A DNA stretch of 10,703 nucleotides from the NCBI GenBank assembly GCA_015486905.1, contig WFQV01000128.1, positions 1-10,703 of the forward strand, in the 5' to 3' direction. The notes below the pieces were generated by a model, which was given only the letters and a program-made list of their open reading frames with translations, ran no database searches and was not told the DNA's origin. Both the position numbers and the translations under genes were made by a program. Source of the DNA: Melioribacteraceae bacterium (lineage in GTDB: Bacteria; Bacteroidota; Ignavibacteria; Ignavibacteriales; Melioribacteraceae). Below are positions 1 through 5,964 of this stretch, in pieces. How positions within the stretch are numbered: position 1 is the first letter of the stretch; every line of letters begins with the position of its first letter.

Positions 1-144
1 GGTACAGAGGTACAAAGGAATAGAGGGCAGAAAATTTTTAATTCTTAATTTTTAATTTTTAATTGAATAAATCCGTGTTATCCGTGTTCTATTGCTCGTT
101 ATTTGAGTATTTGCCAATCGTAATTTGTGGTTTACAGCTAACAA
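1..144. other. Left-edge intergenic DNA with low-complexity words
   Basis: No supported gene lies here. The first 30 bases repeat the word GGTACA(G/A)AGG, and bases 38-64 repeat TTAATTTTTAA. Bases 71-94 hold a tandem ATCCGTGTT pair that reappears inverted near the right end of the window (see the repeat entry). A plus-strand open frame starting at 63 runs into the antisense of the peptidase gene and shows no protein family features, so I do not call it. Confidence 0.6.
71..94 (+). repeat. Copy 1 of a 24-bp dispersed repeat
   Basis: The segment contains ATCCGTGTT twice in tandem, followed by CTATTG. Its reverse complement matches 10387-10410 at 21 of 24 positions. The two copies sit in intergenic DNA about 10.3 kb apart and in opposite orientation. 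I infer a member of a dispersed intergenic repeat family. No function is visible. Confidence 0.6.
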
Positions 145-170
145 AGGGGGGCGGCAAAAGCCGCCCCTTG
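144..170 (-). terminator. Rho-independent-type terminator of the S46 peptidase gene
   Basis: A GC-rich hairpin lies just beyond the peptidase stop codon on the minus strand. The arms 148-155 and 160-167 pair perfectly (GGGGCGGC with GCCGCCCC) around a 4-base loop, and two G-T pairs extend the stem. On the minus strand the stem is followed by CTTTGTT, a short imperfect T-run, so termination strength is uncertain. Confidence 0.7.
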
Positions 171-177
171 AAGAAAT

Positions 178-2376
178 TTATTTGTCGGAATTTTCTTTGG
201 GTGTTTCTTTCGTCTCCGTTGCTTTCTCTTTGTATTTTTCAGGGATGTGTCCTAATCTCAGTTCTTCCACGAGGCGTTTGGCGTCGTAGATTTTCCCTAC
301 GGTTTCCAAAATGCCTGTCGATGCAACTGCAACGGTACGATTTGCTTTGTCCGTGTAAATGAAAAATCCCGGTAGGCTTTCGATGTTACCGTCAAATGCC
401 ACGCCAACAATTTCGGCATTCTTATTGATGACGGGGCTACCGGAGTTACCGCCGATAATATCACAAGTTGAAATAAAATCCAGCGGAGTTGACAAGTCCA
501 ATTTTTCCGGAGGGTTCAACCATTCTTTGGGTAAGTCCCAAGGGAACTTTTTGAAATGTGAATAGTACCTGTTGTAAACGCCGTAGAAGGTTGTAATCAT
601 CGGTGCAATAGTTCCGTTGTAATGGTAAGATTTCATTACGCCGTCGCTTATTCTTAAAGTAAAGGTAGCGTCAGGCGGAATTGAAGTCCCGTAAACGGCG
701 TAAATTGCTTTGCCGAGCTCGTCGTTAAGAGCCGCTTCTTTATTGTTCAGTCTCGATAGTATCTTTCGGTATTTACTTAATTGAGCTTCGGTTGACAGCA
801 CAAATTTAATAAAGGGCTCATTGGAATTAAGCACGCCTTTTTTGAACAATGTTTTTGCAGCTTCCTTGGTACCGATTTCCGAATTTTTCAGTGCGTAATC
901 AACCGCTGCTTTTCCTTCGTAACCGCCGAAAAGTATTTTGTAATATTGATTGTCCTTGCCCAAATTCAATTTAAGGTAAGCGGCGTAAAGTTGAAGGGCT
1001 TCCTTCTCAAACGGCATAAAAATATTTTTTTTGTAAATTTTTGAAAGCTCTTTGTCCAGCGTGCTGTCCGGCAAAGGCTTTTTTGAATTTGAAGTTCTTG
1101 CCAAGTAGATTAGCTTTTTTGCTATTGTCAAATAAGCAGGAGACATCCTTCTGCTTACACCCACTGCCTCGGTAAAATAAGCGTACTTTCTTTTTTCTTG
1201 TTGAATCTTCGAGATTGCATCCCAAAGGTAGCCGTATTTTGCATTAAGTGTAGGATTGTTTTGAACAGCCGATTTAAATTTACGTTCGAAATCTTTTTTC
1301 CTTGCCCAAAGATATTGATTGCGCACACCTTTTAATTCGCCCGTAATGGCTTTTTCGGAATTTGCCAGCATAAAAAATATGTCCGAATATTCTTTCTTTT
1401 TGGGATAGCGTTCAATCATATCTTTGTAAATTTTTTTAATTCCTTTAAGAACGAAAGCCTGATTTCGCAGTGTAACATCGCGCATAAAAGCTAACTGAGA
1501 GATAGTTCTTAAGCGGCTGGTTCTCCCGGGATTTCCCACAACAAAAATGGGTTCACCCGGATGCGGACCGTTCTTACTCCACTTGAAATAATGGTCGGTG
1601 TGTAACGGTTTGCCGTCTTCGTCGTAAACGCGGACGAATGAAAAATCGGGATTGTAACGAGGATAAGTGAAGTTGTCCGGGTCGCCGCCGTAAAGCCCCA
1701 TTCTGCTTTCGCCAACGAACACCATACGGACATCGCCGTATCTTTTGTAACCGTAAAGCGAATATCTGCCACCGCTGTAAAGGGGAACTATTTTGCAAAT
1801 CAAACCTGTATCCTTTGAGTAGGAGGATTGGAGTTCTTCAATTTTTTTCTCTCTAAGTTTTCTTTTATCTTCGAGTGTTTTGCCTTTCTTCTCGGCGGAA
1901 ATGACTTCGTCGCTTACATCCTTAATTAAAACCAATTGGTCAACGAAAAGTCCCGGGACTTTCCGTTCGTCCTTTAGTGTTGGTGCATAGAAGCCGTCGC
2001 GTTTAATATTTTCCCCTTTCTTTTGAATGCTTTTTGTAATGAAATCAACGCAATGGTGATTTGTCATTACTAATCCGTCGGCGGAAACGAAAGAAGCGGA
2101 GCACCAACTTGCAAATTTGAGAGCGGACATACGAACGTTGTCCAGCCATTCCTGGCTTGGGTGGAAGTGGTAAGTTGAATCGAAATAAGCTACGGGCGGA
2201 TAGTCGAACGTCCACATCTTGCCGGTATCGAATTTACGGGCTTTAACCGTGTCGTAATTCACCCAGCTTTGATTGTTTTGCTTAACAATATTCACCGAAT
2301 TAGAGCAAGCGGCTACCGCTACAAGTAGAGAAACGAGTAAAATAATTTTCTTAAAAAACGAAGAAGGGTTCTGCAT
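178..2376 (-). CDS. S46-family dipeptidyl peptidase (DPP7-like), lipoprotein
   Basis: A 732-residue serine exopeptidase of family S46 (DPP7/DPP11/DAP-BII type). The family removes dipeptides from the N-terminus of peptides in the periplasm or at the cell surface and supports peptide nutrition. Residues 1-24 form a lipoprotein signal with lipobox VAAC (Cys24). The chymotrypsin-like triad is visible: His108 in TNHHC, Asp244 in NPDF, and Ser645 in GGNSGSP. The 136-residue His-Asp spacing matches my recollection of P. gingivalis DPP7. The residue 18 after the catalytic Ser is Gly663. DPP11 enzymes have Arg there for Asp/Glu selection, so a DPP7-like preference for other P1 residues is more likely. 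Length is normal for the family, and the tail after about residue 710 is charged and probably disordered. The start is supported by AGAGG seven bases upstream of ATG and by the signal peptide. The gene is monocistronic with its own terminator. Confidence 0.93.
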   Translation of the reverse strand: MQNPSSFFKKIILLVSLLVAVAACSNSVNIVKQNNQSWVNYDTVKARKFDTGKMWTFDYPPVAYFDSTYHFHPSQEWLDNVRMSALKFASWCSASFVSADGLVMTNHHCVDFITKSIQKKGENIKRDGFYAPTLKDERKVPGLFVDQLVLIKDVSDEVISAEKKGKTLEDKRKLREKKIEELQSSYSKDTGLICKIVPLYSGGRYSLYGYKRYGDVRMVFVGESRMGLYGGDPDNFTYPRYNPDFSFVRVYDEDGKPLHTDHYFKWSKNGPHPGEPIFVVGNPGRTSRLRTISQLAFMRDVTLRNQAFVLKGIKKIYKDMIERYPKKKEYSDIFFMLANSEKAITGELKGVRNQYLWARKKDFERKFKSAVQNNPTLNAKYGYLWDAISKIQQEKRKYAYFTEAVGVSRRMSPAYLTIAKKLIYLARTSNSKKPLPDSTLDKELSKIYKKNIFMPFEKEALQLYAAYLKLNLGKDNQYYKILFGGYEGKAAVDYALKNSEIGTKEAAKTLFKKGVLNSNEPFIKFVLSTEAQLSKYRKILSRLNNKEAALNDELGKAIYAVYGTSIPPDATFTLRISDGVMKSYHYNGTIAPMITTFYGVYNRYYSHFKKFPWDLPKEWLNPPEKLDLSTPLDFISTCDIIGGNSGSPVINKNAEIVGVAFDGNIESLPGFFIYTDKANRTVAVASTGILETVGKIYDAKRLVEELRLGHIPEKYKEKATETKETPKENSDK

Positions 2377-2551
2377 CGTAAAACCTCTTAGATTGTTTTG
2401 TTAAATAATGAATTAATTATTCTTTTTACGTCACAAAAAGTAAATACGCAAAGCGATATTAAAAATAATTTAGACGATTTTTCTTAGGTTAAGTTTCGTT
2501 TTGAGTTGTAAGAAGGACAAGGGGGAGGGATAGACGAGTGAGCATGTTTCA

Positions 2552-2655
2552 GGTACAAGTTCAAATCTTGTGGCAAAAAAAATTAGCTTGTCTTTTCCTC
2601 GCGAGCGTTTTTTTACTATTTTTTGTTTTCCTTATTTTCCCAACCTACCCTTTCC
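2552..2655 (+). repeat. Copy A of the ~104-bp direct repeat flanking the TA module
   Basis: This segment aligns end to end with 3558-3661 in the same orientation, with about a dozen mismatches and two single-base gaps. The best-conserved blocks are TTAGCTTGTCTTTTCCTC and ATTTTTTGTTTTCCTTATTT. The 5' end contains a perfect tRNA T-arm-like hairpin at 2555-2571 (ACAAG stem, TTCAAAT loop, CTTGT). That hairpin is degraded in the other copy. Confidence 0.85.
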
Positions 2656-2678
2656 GGGGGCGTTTAAAAAGTAAACCC

Positions 2679-2714
2679 GTCATTTCGAACACCGATTTAT
2701 CGGGGTGAGAAATC
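2679..2714. repeat. GTCATTTCGA-type interspersed palindromic repeat
   Basis: The sequence starts GTCATTTCGAAC and ends GAGAAATCT. The outer bases (ATTTC/GAAAT) and the inner CACC/GGTG can pair, giving an interrupted hairpin. The wording resembles interspersed intergenic palindromes I have seen in many FCB-group and other genomes. That family assignment is from memory and not tested here. Confidence 0.45.
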
Positions 2715-2728
2715 TTTGAAAACATTGC

Positions 2729-2768
2729 GAACCCTGCCTTCCGCCTGCCTGCAGAGCAGGCAGGGTTC
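2729..2768. repeat. GC-rich hairpin with two alternative pairings
   Basis: Arms 2729-2739 (GAACCCTGCCT) and 2758-2768 (AGGCAGGGTTC) are perfectly complementary over 11 bases. A second perfect 9-bp hairpin (CCTGCCTGC with GCAGGCAGG, 3-base loop) uses 2744-2752 and 2756-2764, so the two structures compete for the right arm. It lies about 100 bases past the toxin stop on the minus strand. There is no T-run, so a terminator role is only possible. Confidence 0.55.
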
Positions 2769-2867
2769 TAATATTTGGCTGAAAATAAAGGGTTTTAGCA
2801 TTTCTACTTGTCTGAAAAATTACTTTTTGGACAGCCCCATGAGTCATTAAAAATATTGATTTATGAA

Positions 2868-3248
2868 CTATGGTTTAAAACTTTCTAACTCAATATTCTT
2901 AATTACTTTGTAATGTTTTATATTTCCGGTTAACAGTTTGACTCCATTTGAAATAGCTGTTGAAGCAATTAATGCATCTGCCAAAACAAGTGAATTACTC
3001 AAATAATGTTGTTCAACCAAGAACATTGCTTTTGCAGAAATGTCTTCATTGATAAAAAATATTTTTGCATTCCATTCTCTTAAAGCAGTTCTTAGTAAAG
3101 TTAGTTCTCGTTTATTTCTCATACCTTGAACTAACTCCATATACGTAACAACTGAAATAGAAAAACTGCTCAAACTCTCAATAACTTTATTCGCTTTGGG
3201 ATTCCCTTTCATATACCAAATTAGAACATCGGAATCTATCATAATCAT
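2868..3248 (-). CDS. vapC: PIN-domain ribonuclease toxin (VapC-like)
   Basis: A 126-residue PIN-domain protein, the usual length of VapC toxins, which are Mg2+-dependent ribonucleases that cleave tRNA or rRNA when freed from their antitoxin. The acidic active-site residues are visible: Asp5 (with Asp7) in the N-terminal IDSD, Glu38 in TYMELVQG, and Asp91 in LADALIAST. Asn109 lies in the TGNIKHY segment, where the family has a polar or acidic residue. The start codon overlaps the upstream antitoxin stop as ATGA (3245-3248), indicating translational coupling. A second in-frame ATG two codons later is an alternative start. RNA target and present activity cannot be read from sequence. Confidence 0.9.
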   Translation of the reverse strand: MIMIDSDVLIWYMKGNPKANKVIESLSSFSISVVTYMELVQGMRNKRELTLLRTALREWNAKIFFINEDISAKAMFLVEQHYLSNSLVLADALIASTAISNGVKLLTGNIKHYKVIKNIELESFKP

Positions 3249-3484
3249 AAGAACCTTTCCTTCCTAAGATTTCTAACATAGGAATTTACATCATCTAAAT
3301 CAGTTCTATCTTTCCAGATTCCAAATAGTTCTTTAGTATCATGTAAATTCTTTTTTGATTCTTTTATGGGAACTAATTTGGCGTAAGGTTTTCCCCGAAA
3401 TGTAATAATAACTTCTTCACCACGAGAAACGGATTCAAGAAGTTCTTTTGTATGGAATCTAAGTTCCTTAGCAGTAGAGTACAT
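3245..3484 (-). CDS. Phd/YefM-family antitoxin
   Basis: A 79-residue protein with the Phd/YefM N-terminal fold: residues 1-40 contain the TAKELRFHTKELLESVSRGE stretch followed by VIITFRGKPYAKLVP, the typical helix-then-strand DNA-binding and dimerisation unit. The C-terminal part, around WKDRTDLDDVNSYVRNLRK, is the charged helix that in this family wraps the toxin active site. It is encoded first and overlaps the toxin gene by 4 bases, the normal order for such modules. ATG at 3484 is preceded by AGGAG. A perfect inverted repeat directly upstream is a likely autorepression operator. Confidence 0.9.
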   Translation of the reverse strand: MYSTAKELRFHTKELLESVSRGEEVIITFRGKPYAKLVPIKESKKNLHDTKELFGIWKDRTDLDDVNSYVRNLRKERFL

Positions 3485-3500
3485 AATTTTCTCCTTTTTT

Positions 3501-3526
3501 TAGTTTATACAATTTAATATAAACTA
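3501..3526. promoter_or_regulatory. Candidate autoregulatory operator of the TA operon
   Basis: A perfect inverted repeat: TAGTTTATA (3501-3509), an 8-base AT-only spacer apart from one C, and TATAAACTA (3518-3526). It sits 17-42 bases upstream of the antitoxin ATG, directly before its ribosome binding site, and its TATA-like bases could form the -10 region on the minus strand. Phd/YefM antitoxins classically bind such palindromes to repress their own operon. Binding here is inferred. Confidence 0.65.
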
Positions 3527-3557
3527 TGGAGATACAAAAAGCAATAAAAAAAAGAAT

Positions 3558-3661
3558 GGTACAAGTTTAAATTTGGTGGTAAAAAAATTAGCTTGTCTTT
3601 TCCTCTTGGACGTTTTGTCACGATTTTTTGTTTTCCTTATTTTTCCCAACCCACCCTTTCC
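3558..3661 (+). repeat. Copy B of the ~104-bp direct repeat flanking the TA module
   Basis: This is the second copy of the repeat at 2552-2655, same orientation, offset by exactly 1006 bases. The T-arm-like hairpin of copy A is broken here by substitutions (TTTAAATTTGGT instead of TTCAAATCTTGT). The shared block ends with (C/T)ACCCTTTCC in both copies, and GC-rich palindromes follow each copy. Confidence 0.85.
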
Positions 3662-3673
3662 CTTCCTTCCCGA

Positions 3674-3702
3674 CCTGCCTGCCGGCAGGGAGGGCAGGCA
3701 GG
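3674..3702. repeat. CCTGCCTGCC hairpin
   Basis: CCTGCCTGCC at 3674-3683 pairs perfectly with GGCAGGCAGG at 3693-3702 around a 9-base loop. The flanking C/T-rich and G/A-rich bases can extend the stem imperfectly. It shares the CCTGCCTGC/GCAGGCAGG core with the hairpin at 2744-2764, so both repeat copies are followed by related palindromes. Confidence 0.65.
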
Positions 3703-3737
3703 AGGGAGGGCTTGTTCTCCGATAGTTTTTAGCCTCG

Positions 3738-3882
3738 CCCCGCAGAATGCGGGGAAAGGGTGAATGGGTTTGAAAAATGACCGGTCCTAAAGAGTTTACC
3801 CCGCAGAATGCGGGAGAAGGCGGACCTGTCGCGCCGTAGTCTCCCGCAAATGCAGGACAGCGCAGACGAAGGCGGACCTGTC
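3738..3882. repeat. Cluster of CCCGCAGAATGCGGG hairpins and a 15-bp direct repeat
   Basis: CCCCGCAGAATGCGGGG at 3738-3754 and CCCCGCAGAATGCGGG at 3799-3814 are small perfect hairpins. A degenerate third copy (CTCCCGCAAATGCAGG) follows at 3841-3856. GAAGGCGGACCTGTC occurs identically at 3816-3830 and 3868-3882, 52 bases apart. The GC-rich composition contrasts with the AT-rich surroundings. No protein-coding potential was seen. Confidence 0.7.
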
Positions 3883-4013
3883 TAGCGTCTTACCTCTCGC
3901 GTCTCGCGTTTAACTATTTCTTGTTTCTTCTTTCTGATTTTTTATTTTTTGCCACTGATTTTAAACCTGTAACTTGGGTAATTCAGCATTATGGTAATAA
4001 TTGTTTTGTGGCT
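3883..4013. other. T-rich intergenic stretch, no feature seen
   Basis: After the repeat cluster come the words TCTCGCGTCTCGCG, then about 100 T-rich bases with no open frame, RNA gene or clear structure. Confidence 0.5.
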
Positions 4014-4015
4014 TT

Positions 4016-4053
4016 AAAAGCACAAAGCCGAAGCTAAATGCCTCGGCTTTGTG
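4016..4053 (-). terminator. Terminator of the Spy-like gene
   Basis: A perfect 11-bp stem: 4021-4031 (CACAAAGCCGA) pairs with 4043-4053 (TCGGCTTTGTG) around an 11-base loop. On the minus strand the stem is followed by CTTTT. It lies 20 bases beyond the stop codon of the minus-strand gene at 4073. Confidence 0.8.
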
Positions 4054-4072
4054 TTAAAGGGGTTTTTATTAT

Positions 4073-4585
4073 TTATTTGCAAGGTGCCCATTCGGGAGGG
4101 GCATAACGTCCTCTGTTGCGCAATCCGCGAAAACCTCTTCCTCTCATCATTTTCCCGCGAGCTTGCATGCCGAAATGTAACATTTTGTCCTTTGCTATTT
4201 TTTTCTGATTAGCATCGAGCAAGTTGTAAATCTTAAATCCTTTGTCTATTTGAATGTCTTTAATTTTCCCCTGAAGGGCGGTTATTTTGTCAGTCAGACT
4301 TTTAATTGCCGTTTTACTCGGATTGTCTTTCAGCATCTCTTCTTTAATTTTTAATCGATTTTTTTGGATTTCATTTCTTAAATCCAAAGTTTTCATTTGT
4401 GCATCCGTATTAATTTTGGCAATTTCAGTTAATTGTTTATCCGTTAAATTAAGAGTTTTTGCCATATTTGCTCGGAAGCCGGGTCTGTCTCCTTTCGGTC
4501 CTGGTCCGTAAGGCTGTGCAAATGTGCTGACCGAGAGCGCTAACACTATTACTGCCACAAGTGTTGCTTGAATTAGTTTTTTCAT
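4073..4585 (-). CDS. Spy/CpxP-like secreted stress protein (LTxxQ family)
   Basis: A 170-residue exported protein. Residues 1-23 are a signal peptide (cleavage probably after TFA). The mature part begins with a Pro/Gly segment, then LNLTDKQLTEI (about 45-55) and a second motif around LLDANQKKI (122-130). This is the paired LTxxQ pattern of the Spy/CpxP/ZraP superfamily, whose members are all-helical periplasmic chaperones or metal-responsive sensors. The C-terminal 30 residues are Arg/Gly/Met-rich and end in WAPCK with a lone Cys. ATG is supported by AGGAG and the signal peptide. It is transcribed divergently from an ECF sigma operon through a matching promoter, so it is probably a target of that sigma factor. 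Whether it binds metal or refolds proteins is not determinable here. Confidence 0.82.
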   Translation of the reverse strand: MKKLIQATLVAVIVLALSVSTFAQPYGPGPKGDRPGFRANMAKTLNLTDKQLTEIAKINTDAQMKTLDLRNEIQKNRLKIKEEMLKDNPSKTAIKSLTDKITALQGKIKDIQIDKGFKIYNLLDANQKKIAKDKMLHFGMQARGKMMRGRGFRGLRNRGRYAPPEWAPCK

Positions 4586-4630
4586 TTTGTTTCTCCTTTA
4601 TTTTTGTTAATAAATTTCTGATTTCGTTTT

Positions 4631-4664
4631 TTTGACAGTATCGATGTACAAAAAGGTTTAAAGT
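4631..4664 (-). promoter_or_regulatory. Candidate ECF-sigma promoter for the Spy-like gene
   Basis: Reading the minus strand: ACTTTAAACCTTT (4664-4652), 14 bases, then TGTCAAA (4637-4631). It resembles the ECF layout (AAC-containing -35, about 16-base spacer, GTC-containing -10). The box ends 45 bases before the ATG. The identical two-box arrangement occurs on the plus strand at 4740-4773, facing the sigma gene, while the 14-base spacers agree at only 2 positions. Confidence 0.78.
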
Positions 4665-4739
4665 CGATTAAATCTTTTTTAACCCCCAATCTTTCCGGCG
4701 TAATTTCAAAGTGCGCGGGATTTAAATTATTTGATTTTT

Positions 4740-4773
4740 ACTTTAAACCTTTACCGTTTATATTAATGTCAAA
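4740..4773 (+). promoter_or_regulatory. Candidate autoregulated ECF-sigma promoter for the sigma operon
   Basis: ACTTTAAACCTTT (4740-4752), 14 bases, TGTCAAA (4767-4773), ending 21 bases before the sigma start codon. It is the mirror of the site at 4631-4664. The AACC of the first box and GTC of the second match the general ECF -35/-10 form (for example sigma-E GGAACTT and GTCTAA). Autoregulation is the usual behaviour of ECF operons. Here it is inferred from the duplicated motif. Confidence 0.78.
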
Positions 4774-4794
4774 GATATTGAATTAAGGTTAATA

Positions 4795-5343
4795 ATGGCA
4801 GTAAGTTCCGATTTAGAATTAGTAAAAAAATATTTGGCAGGTGATGAACAAGCGTTCAACGAGATTGTCCGAAAATACAGAGAGAAAATTTATTGGCACG
4901 CTCGTAGAATGCTAGGAAATCATTTGGATGCCGATGAGATTACACAGGAAGTAATTATTGTTCTTTACAAGAAATTAAAAACCTTTAATTTTCAATCGTC
5001 TTTGTACACGTGGATTTTTAAGATTACATCTAATTTGAGTATTAATTACATTAATAAACTGAAAATTAAGAAGTTTTTTCCTTTCTACGACTTACCTCAG
5101 TCGCAATTGATTGAAAAATCGGATATCGTTAAAAATTATGAGGATAAAGAAAAATTGGAAATATTGGAAAACGCTTTAATGTCAGTACCTCCGAAACAGA
5201 GAGAGGTCTTTGTTCTGAGACATTTCGAAGGACTTTCGTACCAGGAAATTTCCGAAGTTACTGGTAAGAAAATCGGGACATTAAAAGCAAATTATTTCCA
5301 TGCACTCAATAAAATTTTAGAGAAAACGAAAAATGAACAATAG
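4795..5343 (+). CDS. ECF-family RNA polymerase sigma factor (RpoE-like)
   Basis: A 182-residue sigma-70 family member with only regions 2 and 4. Region 2 spans about residues 20-90, with DADEITQEV (45-53) and the promoter-melting/-10 segment around SSLYTWIFKITSNLSINYINK. Region 4 spans about 125-178, with VPPKQREVFVLRHFEGLSYQEIS and the recognition helix near GTLKANYFHALNK. It directs RNA polymerase to a small regulon when released from its anti-sigma factor. The gene overlaps the next by 11 bases, so the two are translationally coupled. ATG at 4795 has a modest AAGG six bases upstream. An AACC/GTC promoter lies just before it and is duplicated in front of the divergent Spy-like gene. Specific ECF subgroup not assigned. 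Confidence 0.95.
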   Translation: MAVSSDLELVKKYLAGDEQAFNEIVRKYREKIYWHARRMLGNHLDADEITQEVIIVLYKKLKTFNFQSSLYTWIFKITSNLSINYINKLKIKKFFPFYDLPQSQLIEKSDIVKNYEDKEKLEILENALMSVPPKQREVFVLRHFEGLSYQEISEVTGKKIGTLKANYFHALNKILEKTKNEQ

Positions 5344-5953
5344 AGAAAAAATATTAAAATATCTTTCGGACTTAATGAACCGGGACGAAAAGAGAGAATT
5401 CGAATCCCTCTTGGAAAACGACAGTGAATTGCAGGAAGAATTTAACAGCATTAAAAAAAGTCTCGCTACGTTAAAGAGAGACTCAGAGCCGGAAGTGAAC
5501 GAGACGTACTTTGTTAATCTTCTTCCACGTGCACGCTCGAAAATGGAAAAGAAGAAAAAAGGAATTGCATTTGGGATGAAGCTTGTTCCGCCTTTCGCGG
5601 CTCTTATTTTCTTGATTGTTTCTACAATGTTTTTCAGCCGTAGTTTCGAAGACCAATTCTTTACGTTTAACGAAATTCAATCTCTCCTTAGCGCTAATAA
5701 TCTTACTGCAGCGGACAAAGCAAAGCTTGACCTGGTGATTGAAGAAAATTATTACGATTTTGTCAACGTTACAAATACGGAAGGGAACGATTTGGAAAAC
5801 GAATTAAGTACGGTTAATTTACAACCGGAAGAAATAGAACAAGTGGAAATTTCAGATATCCCTGCCGAAGAGGATTATCAATACATTGATAATATTTCGC
5901 AGAAAGACTTTAATAAAATTTATGAGGCAATAAAAAAAATTAAGTTACAATAG
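5333..5953 (+). CDS. Probable membrane anti-sigma factor
   Basis: A 206-residue single-pass membrane protein. The N-terminal ~75 residues are cytoplasmic, helical and charged, beginning MNNREKILKYLSDLMNRDEKR, as in anti-sigma domains that grip an ECF sigma factor. I see no HxxxCxxC zinc motif. After a Lys-rich stop-transfer patch (72-76), a hydrophobic segment (about 79-101) crosses the membrane. The remaining ~100 residues are acidic and would lie in the periplasm. Identification rests mainly on position (11-base overlap with the sigma gene) and topology; the sequence itself is not a clear family match. It is followed 11 bases later by a secreted Spy/CnrX-like protein that may modulate it. 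A regulator unrelated to sigma binding remains possible. Confidence 0.8.
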   Translation: MNNREKILKYLSDLMNRDEKREFESLLENDSELQEEFNSIKKSLATLKRDSEPEVNETYFVNLLPRARSKMEKKKKGIAFGMKLVPPFAALIFLIVSTMFFSRSFEDQFFTFNEIQSLLSANNLTAADKAKLDLVIEENYYDFVNVTNTEGNDLENELSTVNLQPEEIEQVEISDIPAEEDYQYIDNISQKDFNKIYEAIKKIKLQ

Positions 5954-5964
5954 GAGAAAGAGAG

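Larger units (their letters stand above)
2377..2867. other. Repeat-bearing intergenic region between peptidase and toxin genes
   Basis: About 490 bases with no supported gene. The first ~100 bases are AT-rich and must carry the promoter of the minus-strand peptidase gene, but I could not identify convincing -35/-10 boxes. The rest holds repeat copy A (2552-2655), a GTCATTTCGA-type palindrome (2679-2714) and a GC-rich hairpin (2729-2768), listed separately. Confidence 0.6.

Noticed and set aside
63..565. Plus-strand open frames at 63-362 and 359-565
   Set aside because: They are largely antisense to the well-supported S46 peptidase gene, with Cys-rich, low-plausibility translations and no family features.
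3738..3882. Possible CRISPR array from the regularly repeated GC-rich palindromes
   Set aside because: Only two good copies and one decayed copy with unequal spacing, unit too short, and no cas genes nearby.
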